The translations under genes and the position numbers were made by a program. This document shows positions 1-9,730 of a stretch of DNA of 64,000 nucleotides, in pieces. The first letter of the stretch is position 1. Every line of letters starts with the position of its first letter. This DNA is from Saprospiraceae bacterium (lineage in GTDB: Bacteria; Bacteroidota; Bacteroidia; Chitinophagales; Saprospiraceae), in NCBI GenBank assembly GCA_016719855.1, contig JADJYH010000004.1:1-64000 (forward strand), in the 5' to 3' direction. The notes below the pieces were generated by a model, which did no database searches, was not told the origin of the DNA, and worked only from the letters and a program-made list of their open reading frames with translations.

Positions 1-117
1 TGCATTGGTGGTCCGATTACGATGATGCTTTCCGGACTGGGGAATGGGCATGATGATTCCCAATACAAACATGTGGGTGATGAAAATCGCACCGCCATAA
101 TCCAGGAAAAGAAGTAG
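1..117 (+). CDS. C-terminal fragment of an unidentified protein, cut by the window edge
   Basis: Frame 1 is open from the first base to a TAG at 115-117 and gives 38 residues, starting CIGGPITMMLSG and ending NRTAIIQEKK. The hydrophobic-then-charged tail looks like a protein C-terminus, but I recognise no family. It could also be a chance open frame. Nothing convincing follows it up to the end of mfd at about 398. Confidence 0.3.
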   Translation, partial: CIGGPITMMLSGLGNGHDDSQYKHVGDENRTAIIQEKK

Positions 118-2739
118 AAATTGACCACATTCTGGTTTCTTGGGCGTTCCTTTCGCCCATTATCCCCTTATTCCCTGTATTGAGCGTTTTACCTCTCGTC
201 CACATTTATGGTAGCGGCAGGGTTGCTTTTGGCAATGTCTTGCACCTTCGCATGGTTTTCAATTTCAGCAAGACCGGAAAATTGGTTTGTCCAATAAAGG
301 TTATCGCAAAAATGTGCTGTAAAAAGAATGGAGGCAGGGATTGATGTTTTGAACGAGAACACGCTCGCCGTTGCCCTATGAGCTGAGTGCATCGCCCTAC
401 GATATCGCCTTCCACCACCCCTCAACAACTTCCTAGCCCCCGACAAAGTCCGCACCCCGTCCCTCGCCATAATCAAGCTGCGGACCGATCCTTCAGCAGT
501 AATCTGCATCTGTTCGCCATGCTTGGATAGGTATTGGAACACCTGCTGGAACACCGCACTATCGTAAAACGGCGACTGCGGATTCTCCACAAAATAGCAG
601 CGCAGCTTGCTGTCTTTCAGAATGACACGCTCGAGGCCCAATTCCCTCGCAATCCAGCAGAGGCGGAGGCCGTCGAAAAGCTCCAGCACGGGTTCTGGCA
701 CGGGGCCGAGAAGCGGTCTTTCGGGTTCTCGCTGAAGGTCTCCAACTCGGCCTCTGATTGTATGTCGTCGATGGCAGTGTAGAGCAGCAGGCGCTCGCTG
801 GTGCTGCTCACGTAGTCGCTGGGGATGTGCATTTCCACGTCCGTGTCCACGTTCACGTCCCGCACGAAGCCGCCTTTCTTTTCCAGTTCTTCCTTGAAAA
901 CATCCTTGAAATCGGTTTCCTTCAACTCCTGCACGGCCTCTTCGAGGATGCGCTGGAAGGTCTCGTAGCCGATGTCGGCGATGAAGCCGCTCTGCTCCGA
1001 GCAGGTTGCCCGCCCCCGGATGTCGAGGTCACGCATGGCAATCTCAAAGCGGCTGCCGAGGTCGTTGTGCTCCTCAATGGTCTTCAGGCGCTTGCGCGCA
1101 TCGTGCGTGAGCACGGACATCGGCGGCGCAAACAGGTAGCAGTACGCCTTCTTGTTCGAGCGTCCGATGCGGCCCCGCAGCTGGTGCAGGTCGCTGAGGC
1201 CAAACTCGTTAGCGGCGTTGATAATCATCGTGTTGGCGTTCGGGATGTCGAGGCCCGTTTCGATGATGTTCGTGCAGACGAGCACGTCGTATTTTGTCAA
1301 TAAAATCCAGCAGTGCTTTCCAAATGGTCGCTTTCCATCTGGCCGTGCGCCGTGGCCACGTCCACATCAGGGCAGAGGCGCTTGATGGGGCCCGCCATAT
1401 CGGCCAACGTTTTACGCGGTTGTGCACGAAGAAAACCTGCCCGCCCCGGTGTACTTCCTTGTAAATGGCGTCCTTGATTGGCGTCTCGTGCAGCACCCTG
1501 ATTTCCGTGTGGATGGGCTGGCGGTTGGGCGGCGGGGGTACGGATGATGCTCAGGTCACGGGCGGCCATCAGCGAGAACTGCAAGGTGCGGGGAATGGGC
1601 GTGGCCGTGAGCGTCAGCGGTGTCCACGTTCACCTTGAGGGTTGCGCAGCTTTTCCTTGGCCGTCACGCCGAATTTTTGCTCTTCGTCAATGACCAGCAG
1701 GCCGAGGTCCCCTGAACTTCAAATCGGCACTCAACCAGGGCTGTGTGCCAATCAAAATATCCACTTTTCCCTGCTTCGTATTTTCAAAAATCTCCTTTTT
1801 CTCCTTCGCCGACTTGAAGCGGTTGACGTACTCGATATTGAGCTTGAATTGCGCAAGCCTGTCGCTGAACGTCTTGTAATGCTGCAAGGCGAGGATGGTC
1901 GTCGGGACGAGGATGGCCACCTGCTTGCCATCGGTCACCGCCTTGAACGCCGCCCGGATGGCCACTTCCGTTTTCGAAACCCACGTCGCCGCAGATGAGG
2001 CGGTCCATCAGGTAGGGCTTTTCCATGTCCTCCTTTACGTCAATGGTCGCCTTTTCTTGGTCAGGCGTGTCCTCGTAAATGAACGAGGCTTCGAGTTCGG
2101 CTTGCAGGTAATTGTCGGGCGGGAAGGCGTGGCCGGGCGAGGCTTTGCGCAGCGCAGCAGCTTGATAAGTTCCTTCGCAATGTCCTTGACCTTCTTCTTG
2201 GCCTTGCTTTTCATCGTCTGCCAAGTGTCCGAGCCGAGCTTGTTGAGCACGGGCGGGGTGCCGTCCTTTCCCGTGTACTTCGATATTTTGTGCAACAAGT
2301 TGATGCCCACGTAAAGCACGTCGTTGTTTTGTAAAAATGCGCACCGACTCCTGCGTATGGCCGTTGACGGTGATTTTTCGAGGCCGCTGTACTTGCCCAC
2401 CCCGTGGTCAATGTGCACCACAAAGTCGCCGGGTTGTAGCTCCCGCAACAGCTTGACGTTCAGCGCCTTGTCCGCTGTGAAGCCCTGCCGCAACCGGTAG
2501 TGGTGGTGCCGCTGGAAAATCTGGTGGTCGGTGTAGCAGGCGATTTTCAGGTCGAGGTCAATGAACCCCTCGTGGATGGCCTTGGTCACCGGCTCGAATT
2601 TCACCGACCCCACCGCCTCGGCCATGTCCTCGAAAATGGCGTGGAAGCGCTCGATTTGCTTGGGGTTGTCGGTGAAGATGAAGTTCTCGATGCGCTCCTC
2701 GGTGTTGCTCCGCAAGTTGTTGCCGAGGAGTTGGAAGTT

Positions 2740-2815
2740 TGTTGAAACTGGGTTGGAGTCTTGGAATGGAGAATTTGAGGGATTGAGGTTTTGAAGGATT
2801 GAATACTGGGGCCAA
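2740..2815. repeat. Direct-repeat-rich insert inside mfd
   Basis: On the minus strand this stretch is built from variants of a CAATCC/TTCAAA-like unit. It encodes a tract beginning SIQSFKTSIPQIL, unlike Mfd sequence, placed just before the conserved QPSFNK motif. It resembles the intergenic repeats elsewhere in this window but is not a clean palindrome. Confidence 0.45.
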
Positions 2816-3401
2816 GGTTAACCTGAGAATTTTGGCCACATCTTCGACCACCTCGTGGGGGGCGAATGAAGGCCCGGTCCCGAAAGATTTCCCCCAGCTC
2901 GCTCTCATCCATCAGCGGCAGGGTCTTGGAAAACTCCTCGGCTTTTTCAAAGCAGAGTTGCAGCTTTTCCTCCAAAGCGTTCCAGTCTTTCACCCAAATG
3001 ACGGTGTTGGGTGCCAGCACGTTCAGCAGCGACACCTTCTGCTCCCGGTTGAACTTGGTGTTGATGTTCGGCACGATGCTCACCCGGCCGATGTTCTGCA
3101 CGGAAAGCTGCGTGAGCGGGTCGAAGGTACGGATGCTCTCCACGTCCTCGTCGAAGAGTTCGATGCGGTAGGGGTAGTCGTTGCCGTAGGAAAAAATGTC
3201 CACGATGGCGCCCCGGATGCTGAACTGGCCAGGTTCGTACACGAAATCTTCCCGCCGAAAACCATATTCCACGAGCATTTCGATGGTAAAATCCACGTCC
3301 AAGCGCTGGCCGGGCATTATCTCGATACGGGTCTTTTCGAGTTCCGCTGGCGCAACGACTTTTTCAAACAGCGCCTCTGGGTACGTCACCACAATGATTG
3401 G

Positions 3402-3463
3402 GATTGCGGATTGCGGATTGCGGATTGGGGGTCCGTGGAATCCGCAATCCGCAATCCGTAATC
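3402..3463. repeat. Heptamer inverted repeat inside mfd
   Basis: The left arm (3402-3426) is 3.5 copies of GATTGCG. The right arm (3439-3463) is its reverse complement with one mismatch, and the loop is 12 nt. Translated with mfd it reads DYGLRIAD...PQSAIRNPQS, which is not Mfd sequence. Mfd resumes at once (VTYPEALFEK) in a different frame. Confidence 0.85.
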
Positions 3464-3854
3464 GAAAATAGCCTGCTCCGTGCGTTCCAGCACGTTGGTC
3501 GTGTTCAGTTCCTCGAAATACATGGGCCGCTTAAACGAGTCGGGAAAGAAGCGCACGGGCTTTTTTTCCAGTAGGCCGGAGAGGTCGTTTTGCAGGTAAG
3601 CGGCCTCTTCCTTGTCAATGGCGATGAAAAGCTGCGGCCTTGGGTCGGCGAGGTACGCTCCGGCGAGGGCAAAGGCTTCCATTGCACCAGCCAAGCCGTT
3701 GAGTTGGACGGCGGTCGGTGTTGATTTTGAACGGAGCGCAGCTACCAATTTTTGGGTGCGCTGGTCGTCACGATAGAGTGCAAGGATACGGTCTAGGTTG
3801 CTCACGGGGGCAAAGGTAGGAAGTATCCACACTCCGAAAGCCGCAACTTCCGTT

Positions 3855-3862
3855 TAACTTTG
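3855..3862 (+). promoter_or_regulatory. -7 promoter box for dacB
   Basis: TAACTTTG matches the Bacteroidota -7 consensus TAnnTTTG, 38 nt before the dacB start. No clear -33 TTTG is seen. It lies between the divergent mfd and dacB genes. Confidence 0.45.
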
Positions 3863-3900
3863 CCTCATCACCTTCCAAAACTTAGGCCGTATTTTTATCC

Positions 3901-5251
3901 ATGAAAAAACTCACCCTCCTCCTTTTCCTCACGGCACTGCTGCTGCCTTTCAGCGCTTTTTCCCAAAAAAACAAAAGAAAAAAGCCGAAAAAAGGCTGTC
4001 GAAGCCAAGGTTTATGACCTCCACCTCGAAGACTCCGAAGTTTTCAAAAAGGCATTCACAGGCTTTTCGCTCTTCGACCCCAGCGAGGGCAAAACACTGT
4101 ACAGGTTCAACGCCGACAAGTATTTCACGCCAGCTTCCAACACCAAAATCCTGACGCTGTACACCTGTCTGCGCACTGGGCGACTCCATCCCCGCATTGC
4201 AGTACAGCCGCCAAGGCAACCTGCTCGTGTTCTGGGGCACGGGCGACCCCTCGTTCCTCAACCCGCACCTGACGCAGAACCCGCAGGTCTTTGATTTTTT
4301 GAAAAACAGCCGGGAGCAACTGCTGTTCTGCCCCGCCAATTACAAGGATCAGCGTTATGGTTCTGGCTGGATGTGGGACGACAATTTTTACGACTACCAA
4401 GCGGAAAAAACGCCGCTGCCCATTTACGCCAACACCGCTCATTTTATCCAAAACGACACGACGAAAGGTATTCAGGTCAAGCCCATTTTTTTGGCAAAAA
4501 CGCTCGGTTATGACTCAACCCTCCACGAAGACGATTTCGTCGGACGGGTGGAATACGAGAACCAGTTTACCCTAAACACTTTGGCCAAAACAGGGAAGAA
4601 ATTCGAGATGCACGTACCGTTTCATGCCACGCCGCATTTCGTCACCGAGGTGCTTGCCGACACGCTCAAGCGACAAGTGAGCCTGCTGGAATCAAACATG
4701 TTGCCACCTCCCGACGCCAAGACGCTGTACAGCCTCAAGGCAGACAGCCTCTACACGTTGATGATGCAGGAGAGCGACAATTTCATTGCGGAGCAACTGC
4801 TGCTGCTCTGCTCCTGGCAGCGCACTGGGACGATGAACACCGAGCAGGCCATTGATTTTGCGAAGAAAAACCTGCTCAACGACCTGCCCGACGAGCCAAA
4901 ATGGGTGGATGGCTCCGGCCTCAGCCGCCTACAACCTCGTGACGCCCCGCTCACTGGTGGCGTTGCTGAACAAAATCCAGCAAATGGTGCCTAGGGAGCG
5001 GCTGTTCGGCATCTTCCCCAGCCGGCGGCGTCAACGGCACCATCAAGGACTACTACCGCAATGGCGGCACTCCCTATATTTTCGCCAAAACCGGTACGCT
5101 CCGTAATAACCACAACCTGAGCGGCTACCTCATTTCAAAAAAAGGTAAGTTGCTGATATTCAGCTTTATGCACAATAATTACACCGGCAGCATGGCCGCC
5201 CTCCGCAAGGAGATGGAGCGAGTGCTGAAGGGGGTGTATGAGGAGAATTGA
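3901..5251 (+). CDS. dacB: D-alanyl-D-alanine carboxypeptidase/endopeptidase, PBP4 (DacB) family; frame broken as sequenced
   Basis: This is a periplasmic penicillin-binding protein that trims or cleaves peptidoglycan peptide cross-links. It starts with a signal peptide (MKKLTLLLFLTALLLPFSAFS). All three active-site motifs are present in order: SNTK (SxxK) near 4136, SDN (SxN) near 4773 followed by the family motif WVDGSGLSR near 4910, and KTG in FAKTGTLRNNHN near 5087. The frame changes at about 3980, 4175, 4925 and 5020. At about 450 codons the length is normal for the family. Intact catalytic motifs make sequence errors likelier than real decay. Confidence 0.85.
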
Positions 5252-5333
5252 TTTACGATTTTACGACTGACGATTTGGGGTTTCTGGGTTGCCGACCACC
5301 CCAATCGTCAATCGTCAGTCCAAATCGTAAATC
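5250..5333. repeat. Heptamer inverted repeat between dacB and a membrane-protein gene
   Basis: The right arm (5301-5333) reiterates CAATCGT-like heptamers and the left arm (5250-5280) is its imperfect reverse complement. It begins at the dacB stop codon and ends 7 nt before the next ATG. It may act as a terminator, but has no T run. Confidence 0.7.
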
Positions 5334-5339
5334 CAAAAT

Positions 5340-6152
5340 ATGAATTTCACCGGAACGCTGACCACCCTGTCCTTTCTGGTTCTTTGCGCAACGGTCGCAC
5401 TGAACGGGGCGGTGGCCGTCGTTTTTTTGCTCCGCAAAAACGAGAACAAGCGGGCCGACCTCGCTTTTTTCGGGCTGCTGTTGGCCTATTCGCTCACGGC
5501 GCTGCACCATGTTTTTATCCTAAAAGGCGTTTTTCAAGCCAACCCGCACCTGACTTCGTTGCCGCTGTATTTCACCCTGTCGTTCGGGGTGCTGTTGTAT
5601 ATTTCGGTGAAGTTGCGGCTGTTCCCCACCTACAAGTTTGTGGGCAGCGACGCCAAACATGCACTGCTTCCGCTGACGCAGTTTGCCTATTTTCTCGGTG
5701 CCTGGCTGCTGACGGATGGGCTGTTGATACGGCGGTTTTATTCGCCATTTTATGGTGGGCTGGAAATGGCGCTGTACATTTTCACCTTTTACACTTACCA
5801 GTTTGCGGCGTACCGCTACATCCGGTTCAAGGTTTCGGCGCTCCGCAAAAAACAGGAGGGTGGCCAGCAGCTCTACGAGGCACTGGTGTTGCGGCGCATG
5901 TTACGAGTCATGCTGCTGCTGTTCTGGGTGAACAGCGCCTACATCGTCACCGATTTTGTGATGTACGAACTGATGCGGCTCAACATGCACGACTTCCGGG
6001 GCTTCACCCGCTTCGGTGACCTATCGTTTGCCGCCATGGCTGGCTGGGTCGGCCTCACTGGAGTACAGTTACTGATGAAGCCACCGTACATGAACTTGTC
6101 GGGGTTTGTGGTTTCTGCGGTGAAGCAGTTGTTTTCGAAGGATCGCACGTGA
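5340..6152 (+). CDS. Multi-pass membrane protein of unknown function
   Basis: The product has 270 residues and about seven hydrophobic segments, the first in LSFLVLCATVALNGAVAVVF and the last near AAMAGWVGLTGVQLLM. The layout resembles the seven-helix sensor part of Bacteroidota membrane-bound AraC-type regulators, but there is no helix-turn-helix domain after it: the protein stops about 25 residues beyond the last helix. It follows dacB with a repeat hairpin between them, so co-transcription is uncertain. I assign no function. Confidence 0.7.
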   Translation: MNFTGTLTTLSFLVLCATVALNGAVAVVFLLRKNENKRADLAFFGLLLAYSLTALHHVFILKGVFQANPHLTSLPLYFTLSFGVLLYISVKLRLFPTYKFVGSDAKHALLPLTQFAYFLGAWLLTDGLLIRRFYSPFYGGLEMALYIFTFYTYQFAAYRYIRFKVSALRKKQEGGQQLYEALVLRRMLRVMLLLFWVNSAYIVTDFVMYELMRLNMHDFRGFTRFGDLSFAAMAGWVGLTGVQLLMKPPYMNLSGFVVSAVKQLFSKDRT

Positions 6153-6278
6153 TAAGTTTGCCAACTTGCAGGTACCGAAACGAAAACAAGGTGACGTTGG
6201 TCGTTGCACGATATTGAAGTGACACCATAAAATGGACACAATTGCACATTTGCAGACTTTGACTGCAAAGTTCCCCCC

Positions 6279-7373
6279 TCACACTTGCGCCGGACCTTCC
6301 CCCGCCCAATCCTGCAAATAAGTCCCTTTCTCGCAAAGCGGTTTCAATTCTTCCTCGATAAAACCCCGAACGTCGTGAATGATGTCCTCCGGGTAAAGCA
6401 AGTGCAAATTCGGCCCAGCATCCAAGCTGAAATAAACGGGATGCTTTGTCTCCTCCCGGTATTGGCGCAGCCGCTCAATCATTTCCAGCGTGTTCGGTTT
6501 CATCAGGATAAACGATGGATTGCTGCTCATCATCAGCCCATGCAGGGTCAGCGCCTCGTTCTCGGCGATGCGCCCGAACTCCTCCAAGTCACCGCTTCGC
6601 ATGGCAGGTATCAAGCGGCTCAGGTTGCGCCTCGCATCTGCGTAGCGGGCCTCGGCAAAGGGGTGGTTTTCCATCAGCCCATGCCCTGCCCGACTGCTCA
6701 CGCTCTTGGCTGCCGTGCTGGCAATCAGGATGTCATCGTGGAGATTGGTAAAAACCGTGTGAACCTCGTCGCCCATCGGCACGGCGAACAGGTCTGACGA
6801 GCCTTTCACGTCGCCTGTTTCGCCCCAAAGCGCTGCCTTTGGGAAAATGGAACGGCAGGCGCTGCCAGAACCCAACCTTGCTACGTAAGACGCTTTTCTG
6901 TCAAATGCCGCATCGTCGTCCAGCGTCTCGAACAGCTCGTGTTCCAGCGAGCAAAGGCATAGTGCCAATGCGCTCATGGCCGAGGCCGAGGAGGCGATGC
7001 CCGCCGAGTGCGGGAACGAGTTGCCGCTGTAAACGGTCAAGTCCAGTTGGCGCAGGAACGGGAAGATGTCCGTCACGCTTTCGAGGTACTTCACCAGTTT
7101 CTCCCGGAACGGCTCGTTCGGCTCTTCATGGAAGAAAAATTCGAGGGAAATGCCCGACTCGCTGGTCTCCCGTGGGCGGTATTCGAGCAGCGTCTCCGTG
7201 AAGCTGCTGCTCAGGGTCAGACTCAATGAGGGGTTTTTCGGCATTTGGATGCCGTGCTTGCCCCAATATTTCACGATGGCGAGGTTGCTGGGGCTGCGCC
7301 AAGTGATTTCGCCGGGTTCGAGGTCGGCGGTTTCGAGGAGGAGTTGAGGGTTTTTGTAGTCTGTTGTGGACAT
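6279..7373 (-). CDS. mvaD: Diphosphomevalonate decarboxylase
   Basis: Converts mevalonate 5-diphosphate to isopentenyl diphosphate with ATP, the last step of the mevalonate pathway; a minority of Bacteroidota use it for isoprenoids. The protein is 364 residues. It has the N-terminal signature APSNLAIVKYWGK-like segment (here SPSNLAIVKYWGKHG) and the GHMP-kinase phosphate loop SAGIASSASAMSALAL near residue 130. I chose ATG 7373 (MSTTDYKNPQ) over the in-frame ATG at 7409, because the extra 12 residues look like leader sequence. No other mevalonate gene lies beside it. Confidence 0.9.
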   Translation of the reverse strand: MSTTDYKNPQLLLETADLEPGEITWRSPSNLAIVKYWGKHGIQMPKNPSLSLTLSSSFTETLLEYRPRETSESGISLEFFFHEEPNEPFREKLVKYLESVTDIFPFLRQLDLTVYSGNSFPHSAGIASSASAMSALALCLCSLEHELFETLDDDAAFDRKASYVARLGSGSACRSIFPKAALWGETGDVKGSSDLFAVPMGDEVHTVFTNLHDDILIASTAAKSVSSRAGHGLMENHPFAEARYADARRNLSRLIPAMRSGDLEEFGRIAENEALTLHGLMMSSNPSFILMKPNTLEMIERLRQYREETKHPVYFSLDAGPNLHLLYPEDIIHDVRGFIEEELKPLCEKGTYLQDWAGEGPAQV

Positions 7374-7730
7374 GCGTTGTTGATTTTGTTCGGGGGTAAA
7401 AGTAGGCAAACAGGGCGCTTCCTTGTGAGCAGGTTCAATAAAATGCGGGGGGATAATGTATGTCGTGACCTCAAAAACTTACCGACCGCTTCTACCCAAA
7501 GCCAAGGCTGACGGACTGAAAAATGGGGACTTGAAGGTGCTGGAGGGGGTGTGAGGGGAATTGCATAGGCTAAGAAAATGTCGAGACATAGAATCGCAAA
7601 ATGCGATGCCTCACAAGCAACACAAGCGTAACGAAAGGCACTTATGCTTTGGTGCATGGAGTGTTCTACTTCAACATGCCTTTGGGGTTTACTCAAAAAC
7701 CCCTATTTTTACCCAAAATCAAATCTCATC
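7374..7730. other. Intergenic region with no clear gene
   Basis: Between mvaD and the antitoxin gene I see only a 32-codon plus-strand frame (7456-7554, MYVVTSKTYRPLL...) with no recognisable family, and a short hairpin (ATCGCAAAATGCGAT) near 7590. The stretch may be the debris of an older gene. Confidence 0.4.
7681..7711 (+). promoter_or_regulatory. Promoter for the UPF0175 gene
   Basis: TTTG (7681-7684), a 19-nt spacer, then TATTTTTA (7704-7711) approximates the Bacteroidota -33/-7 pattern. It lies 19 nt before the ATG at 7731. Confidence 0.4.
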
Positions 7731-7970
7731 ATGGTCATCACAGTGCCAGATTCTGTTGTAAAAAGTTCGGGCCTGACGGAAGCGCAGGTTCGGCTGGGTG
7801 TTGCCATTTCGCTTTTCCAAATGGAAATCTTCACGCTTGCCCAAGCAGCGAAAGTGGCCGGGCTGCACCGAGTGCAATTCCAAGAAGAACTCGCCATGCG
7901 GAAAATCCCCGTGCATTACGGGATTGAGGAATTGGAAGAAGACATGAAAACGCTCAATATCTCATTTTGA
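7731..7970 (+). CDS. UPF0175 family protein, probable antitoxin
   Basis: A 79-residue protein with the family hallmarks: a strand-like N-terminus (MVITVPDSVV), the segment LGVAISLFQMEIFTLAQAAKVAGL, which is a short helix-turn-helix, and the ending GIEELEEDMKTL. UPF0175 proteins are usually antitoxins of PIN-domain (DUF3368) toxins. Here the expected downstream PIN gene is missing; a different antitoxin-PIN pair starts 46 nt later. The start is ATG 7731, because the longer upstream frame is not conserved-looking. Confidence 0.75.
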   Translation: MVITVPDSVVKSSGLTEAQVRLGVAISLFQMEIFTLAQAAKVAGLHRVQFQEELAMRKIPVHYGIEELEEDMKTLNISF

Positions 7971-8000
7971 ATGCAAAATCAGGAAAAACGGCTATTTTTG
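7966..8000 (+). promoter_or_regulatory. Promoter of the first PIN toxin-antitoxin pair
   Basis: TATTTTTG (7993-8000) fits the TAnnTTTG -7 box, with a possible -33 TTTG at 7966-7969. The 15 bases at 7992-8006 recur exactly at 53761-53775, before the other PIN pair. Confidence 0.45.
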
Positions 8001-8016
8001 TAAAAAACAACTATCC

Positions 8017-8264
8017 ATGTTAACCATTGCCGCAAAAGCGCAAATTTCAAAGAAAGACCGCCTGTTGAGCATCCATGTCGCCGAGAACGTGCCCAATGGC
8101 GACTACGATGTGCTGGTGGTATTGATGCCCAAACCGCAACAAACAAGTTCGAAGAAGCGCAGCAGCAAGCCAAAAACCATCTGGCATCCTACCTATCAAG
8201 TGCCCGTGAACCCTTCCCAAACCTTTTTAGCAGAACCGAGATTTATGGCGAAGACGGCAGGTGA
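8017..8264 (+). CDS. Antitoxin of a PIN toxin-antitoxin pair; one frameshift
   Basis: It begins MLTIAAKAQISKKDRLLS, a short beta-rich N-terminus typical of small antitoxins that precede PIN toxins. After a frame change near 8150-8180 it ends SRTEIYGEDGR, the usual type of antitoxin tail that plugs the toxin active site. The total is about 82 codons. Its TGA (8262-8264) overlaps the toxin start at 8245, the usual coupling in these operons. Read without the frameshift, the antitoxin would appear fused to the toxin; I reject that because the tail fits only the shifted frame. Confidence 0.65.
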
Positions 8265-8695
8265 AAAACGGTTGTTCGTGGACACGAATATCCTGGCGTA
8301 CATCAGCTTGGTGAACTCCCCGTTCCATTTTGCTGCTCAAAACAAACTGAACGATTTCCTGCATCAAGGTTTCGAACTGTGGATTAGCCGCCAAATCATC
8401 CGGGAATACTTGGTAGTAATGTCAGGCCTTGGCCGAACAAGGTGCTTTCGATGCAGCACAATTGGTAGCTGACACGGAAAAACTCACCACACAATTCAAT
8501 ATCGCCGACGATACCGACTTGGTTTCAAAGCAACTCTTTCAGTTGATAGAAAAATACAAGGTGCAAGGAAAACCCGTCCATGACTGCAATATCGTCGCTG
8601 CCATGAAAGTCAATGGCATTTCCCATCTTTTGACCAATAACGAAGCGGATTTTAAGCGGTACGACGAGGGGATTATAGTGGTTTCGCTGAAATAA
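8245..8695 (+). CDS. PIN-domain ribonuclease toxin; one frameshift
   Basis: A single-strand-specific RNase of the PIN/VapC type. All expected acidic residues are visible: D in LFVDTNILAY, E in IIREYLVV, D in PVHDCNIVAAM and the acidic pair region in LLTNNEADFKRYDEG. The frame changes once near 8430 (from EYLVVMSGLG to AEQGAFDAAQLVA). The start ATG 8245 lies inside the antitoxin gene. About 150 residues is normal for the family. The intact active site suggests a working toxin and a sequence error. Confidence 0.75.
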
Positions 8696-8853
8696 TTGGG
8701 CCATAGTAGGCTGACCTACTTTACCAACGCGGCAGGCCGCCGTACACCCACCCCATCCTGATAGCAAAGCTATCAACGAGCAGTACCGTTTTTCAATGGA
8801 AATGACAAATTGTGCGCCAGCGGGGGCCGGCTTAGAAAGCCCTATCATTCGAA

Positions 8854-9717
8854 TTATTCGTTCCACCATGAAAAATTATCAGAAATAATAATCTCGTTTT
8901 TCTCATAATGAAGCGTTGTCTTCATAGGGATTGTCCTGTACAGAAGTTTATATTTATTCGCTAAATTTCTTATTTCAGGTGTATCATCATAAGTTAAAAT
9001 GAATTTACCCCTTAATTGTGCTGTTAAAACAAAAAGTCTTTCGTGGTCTATTTCATAATGGGTATAGAGTCGCTTCCCTGCAATCGTATATGGTGGGTCA
9101 ATGAAAAAATAGGCAGCATCATTATCGAGGTTTTGTTCTAAAACATCAAATGCATCACCATTTATAAAACTGATTTTGTTCCTAATTAAATCAATTGCCC
9201 TAATCCTGTCATGCAATGTTTTAGGATACCAACGAGAAGATATACCCCTCCCGTTTTCACCATTCTTAATCATTCCTGAACCCTTGGCAAGTATGCCGCC
9301 ATGAAAGATTCTATTTTTGAGTATTGTGCAAAAGGCTATATCGTGAAGTTCTTTATCCGACTTATCTAATTCCGCTTTTACATTTTCAATGGTAAGCTGA
9401 TAAGATAATATTTTATCAGCAAGCCATTTATTTTTACCATTTAATATCGTTTTCCATACTGCCGCTATTTCTTCGTCCATTTCTACCATTATAATATGAT
9501 GGGCTAATTTTTCAAAAGCCGCTGTAAGGCTAACAATTCCACCACCAGCAAAAGGCTCAATAAGTTCTGCAACTGATTTATTCTCTTGCCTGAGCCATTG
9601 ACGCACAGTTGGGATAAGCCAAGTCTTACCACCTGGATAACGAAAAGGACTTCGTTGTGGGACAGATGCAACGTTGACTACTGAATTCTCAGCAATACTG
9701 TCAACAAAATCAAACAT
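8854..9717 (-). CDS. D12-class DNA adenine N6-methyltransferase of a type II restriction-modification system
   Basis: A Dam-like methylase of 287 residues. It carries the N-terminal FRYPGGK motif (residues about 25-31), the AdoMet-binding EPFAGGG near residue 54, and the catalytic DPPY in FFIDPPYTIAGKRLY near residue 207. It follows the NotI-like nuclease gene with a 13-nt gap on the same strand, so it most likely protects the host from that enzyme. The pair is visibly AT-richer than mvaD or gcvP, which suggests transfer. An orphan regulatory role is less likely given the neighbour. Confidence 0.9.
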   Translation of the reverse strand: MFDFVDSIAENSVVNVASVPQRSPFRYPGGKTWLIPTVRQWLRQENKSVAELIEPFAGGGIVSLTAAFEKLAHHIIMVEMDEEIAAVWKTILNGKNKWLADKILSYQLTIENVKAELDKSDKELHDIAFCTILKNRIFHGGILAKGSGMIKNGENGRGISSRWYPKTLHDRIRAIDLIRNKISFINGDAFDVLEQNLDNDAAYFFIDPPYTIAGKRLYTHYEIDHERLFVLTAQLRGKFILTYDDTPEIRNLANKYKLLYRTIPMKTTLHYEKNEIIISDNFSWWNE

Positions 9718-9730
9718 AGTCAGCTGGTTT

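Larger units (their letters stand above)
398..3805 (-). pseudogene. mfd: Transcription-repair coupling factor Mfd, reading frame broken many times
   Basis: Mfd is an SF2 translocase that strips stalled RNA polymerase from damaged DNA and hands the lesion to UvrA. Landmarks run in the right order but in alternating frames: NLDRILALYRDD near 3800, the UvrB-like region 3390-2900, GDFVVHIDHGVGKYSG (polymerase-interacting region) near 2400, MDRLICGDVGF (entry to Walker A) near 2000, VIDEEQKFG near 1690, TATPIPRTLQ near 1590, the second helicase domain 1300-620, and the C-terminal domain 700-400. I count at least eight frame changes, one inside Walker A. Two repeat-like stretches (2740-2815 and 3402-3463) interrupt the coding region. 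Homologues begin near the GTG at 3805; ATG 3832 is an alternative. The many breaks with conserved motifs suggest poor sequence quality, but the two inserts are not simple base-call errors. Confidence 0.9.

Noticed and set aside
8017..8472. A fused antitoxin-PIN toxin protein
   Set aside because: The apparent fusion exists only in the shifted frame; the correct antitoxin tail (SRTEIYGEDGR) and its stop lie in another frame, with a normal overlapping toxin start.
8696..8853. A transposase remnant on the minus strand between the PIN toxin and the methylase
   Set aside because: The open frame overlaps the toxin gene and shows no DDE or other transposase motif; only a short hairpin (GATAGCAAAGCTATC) is evident.
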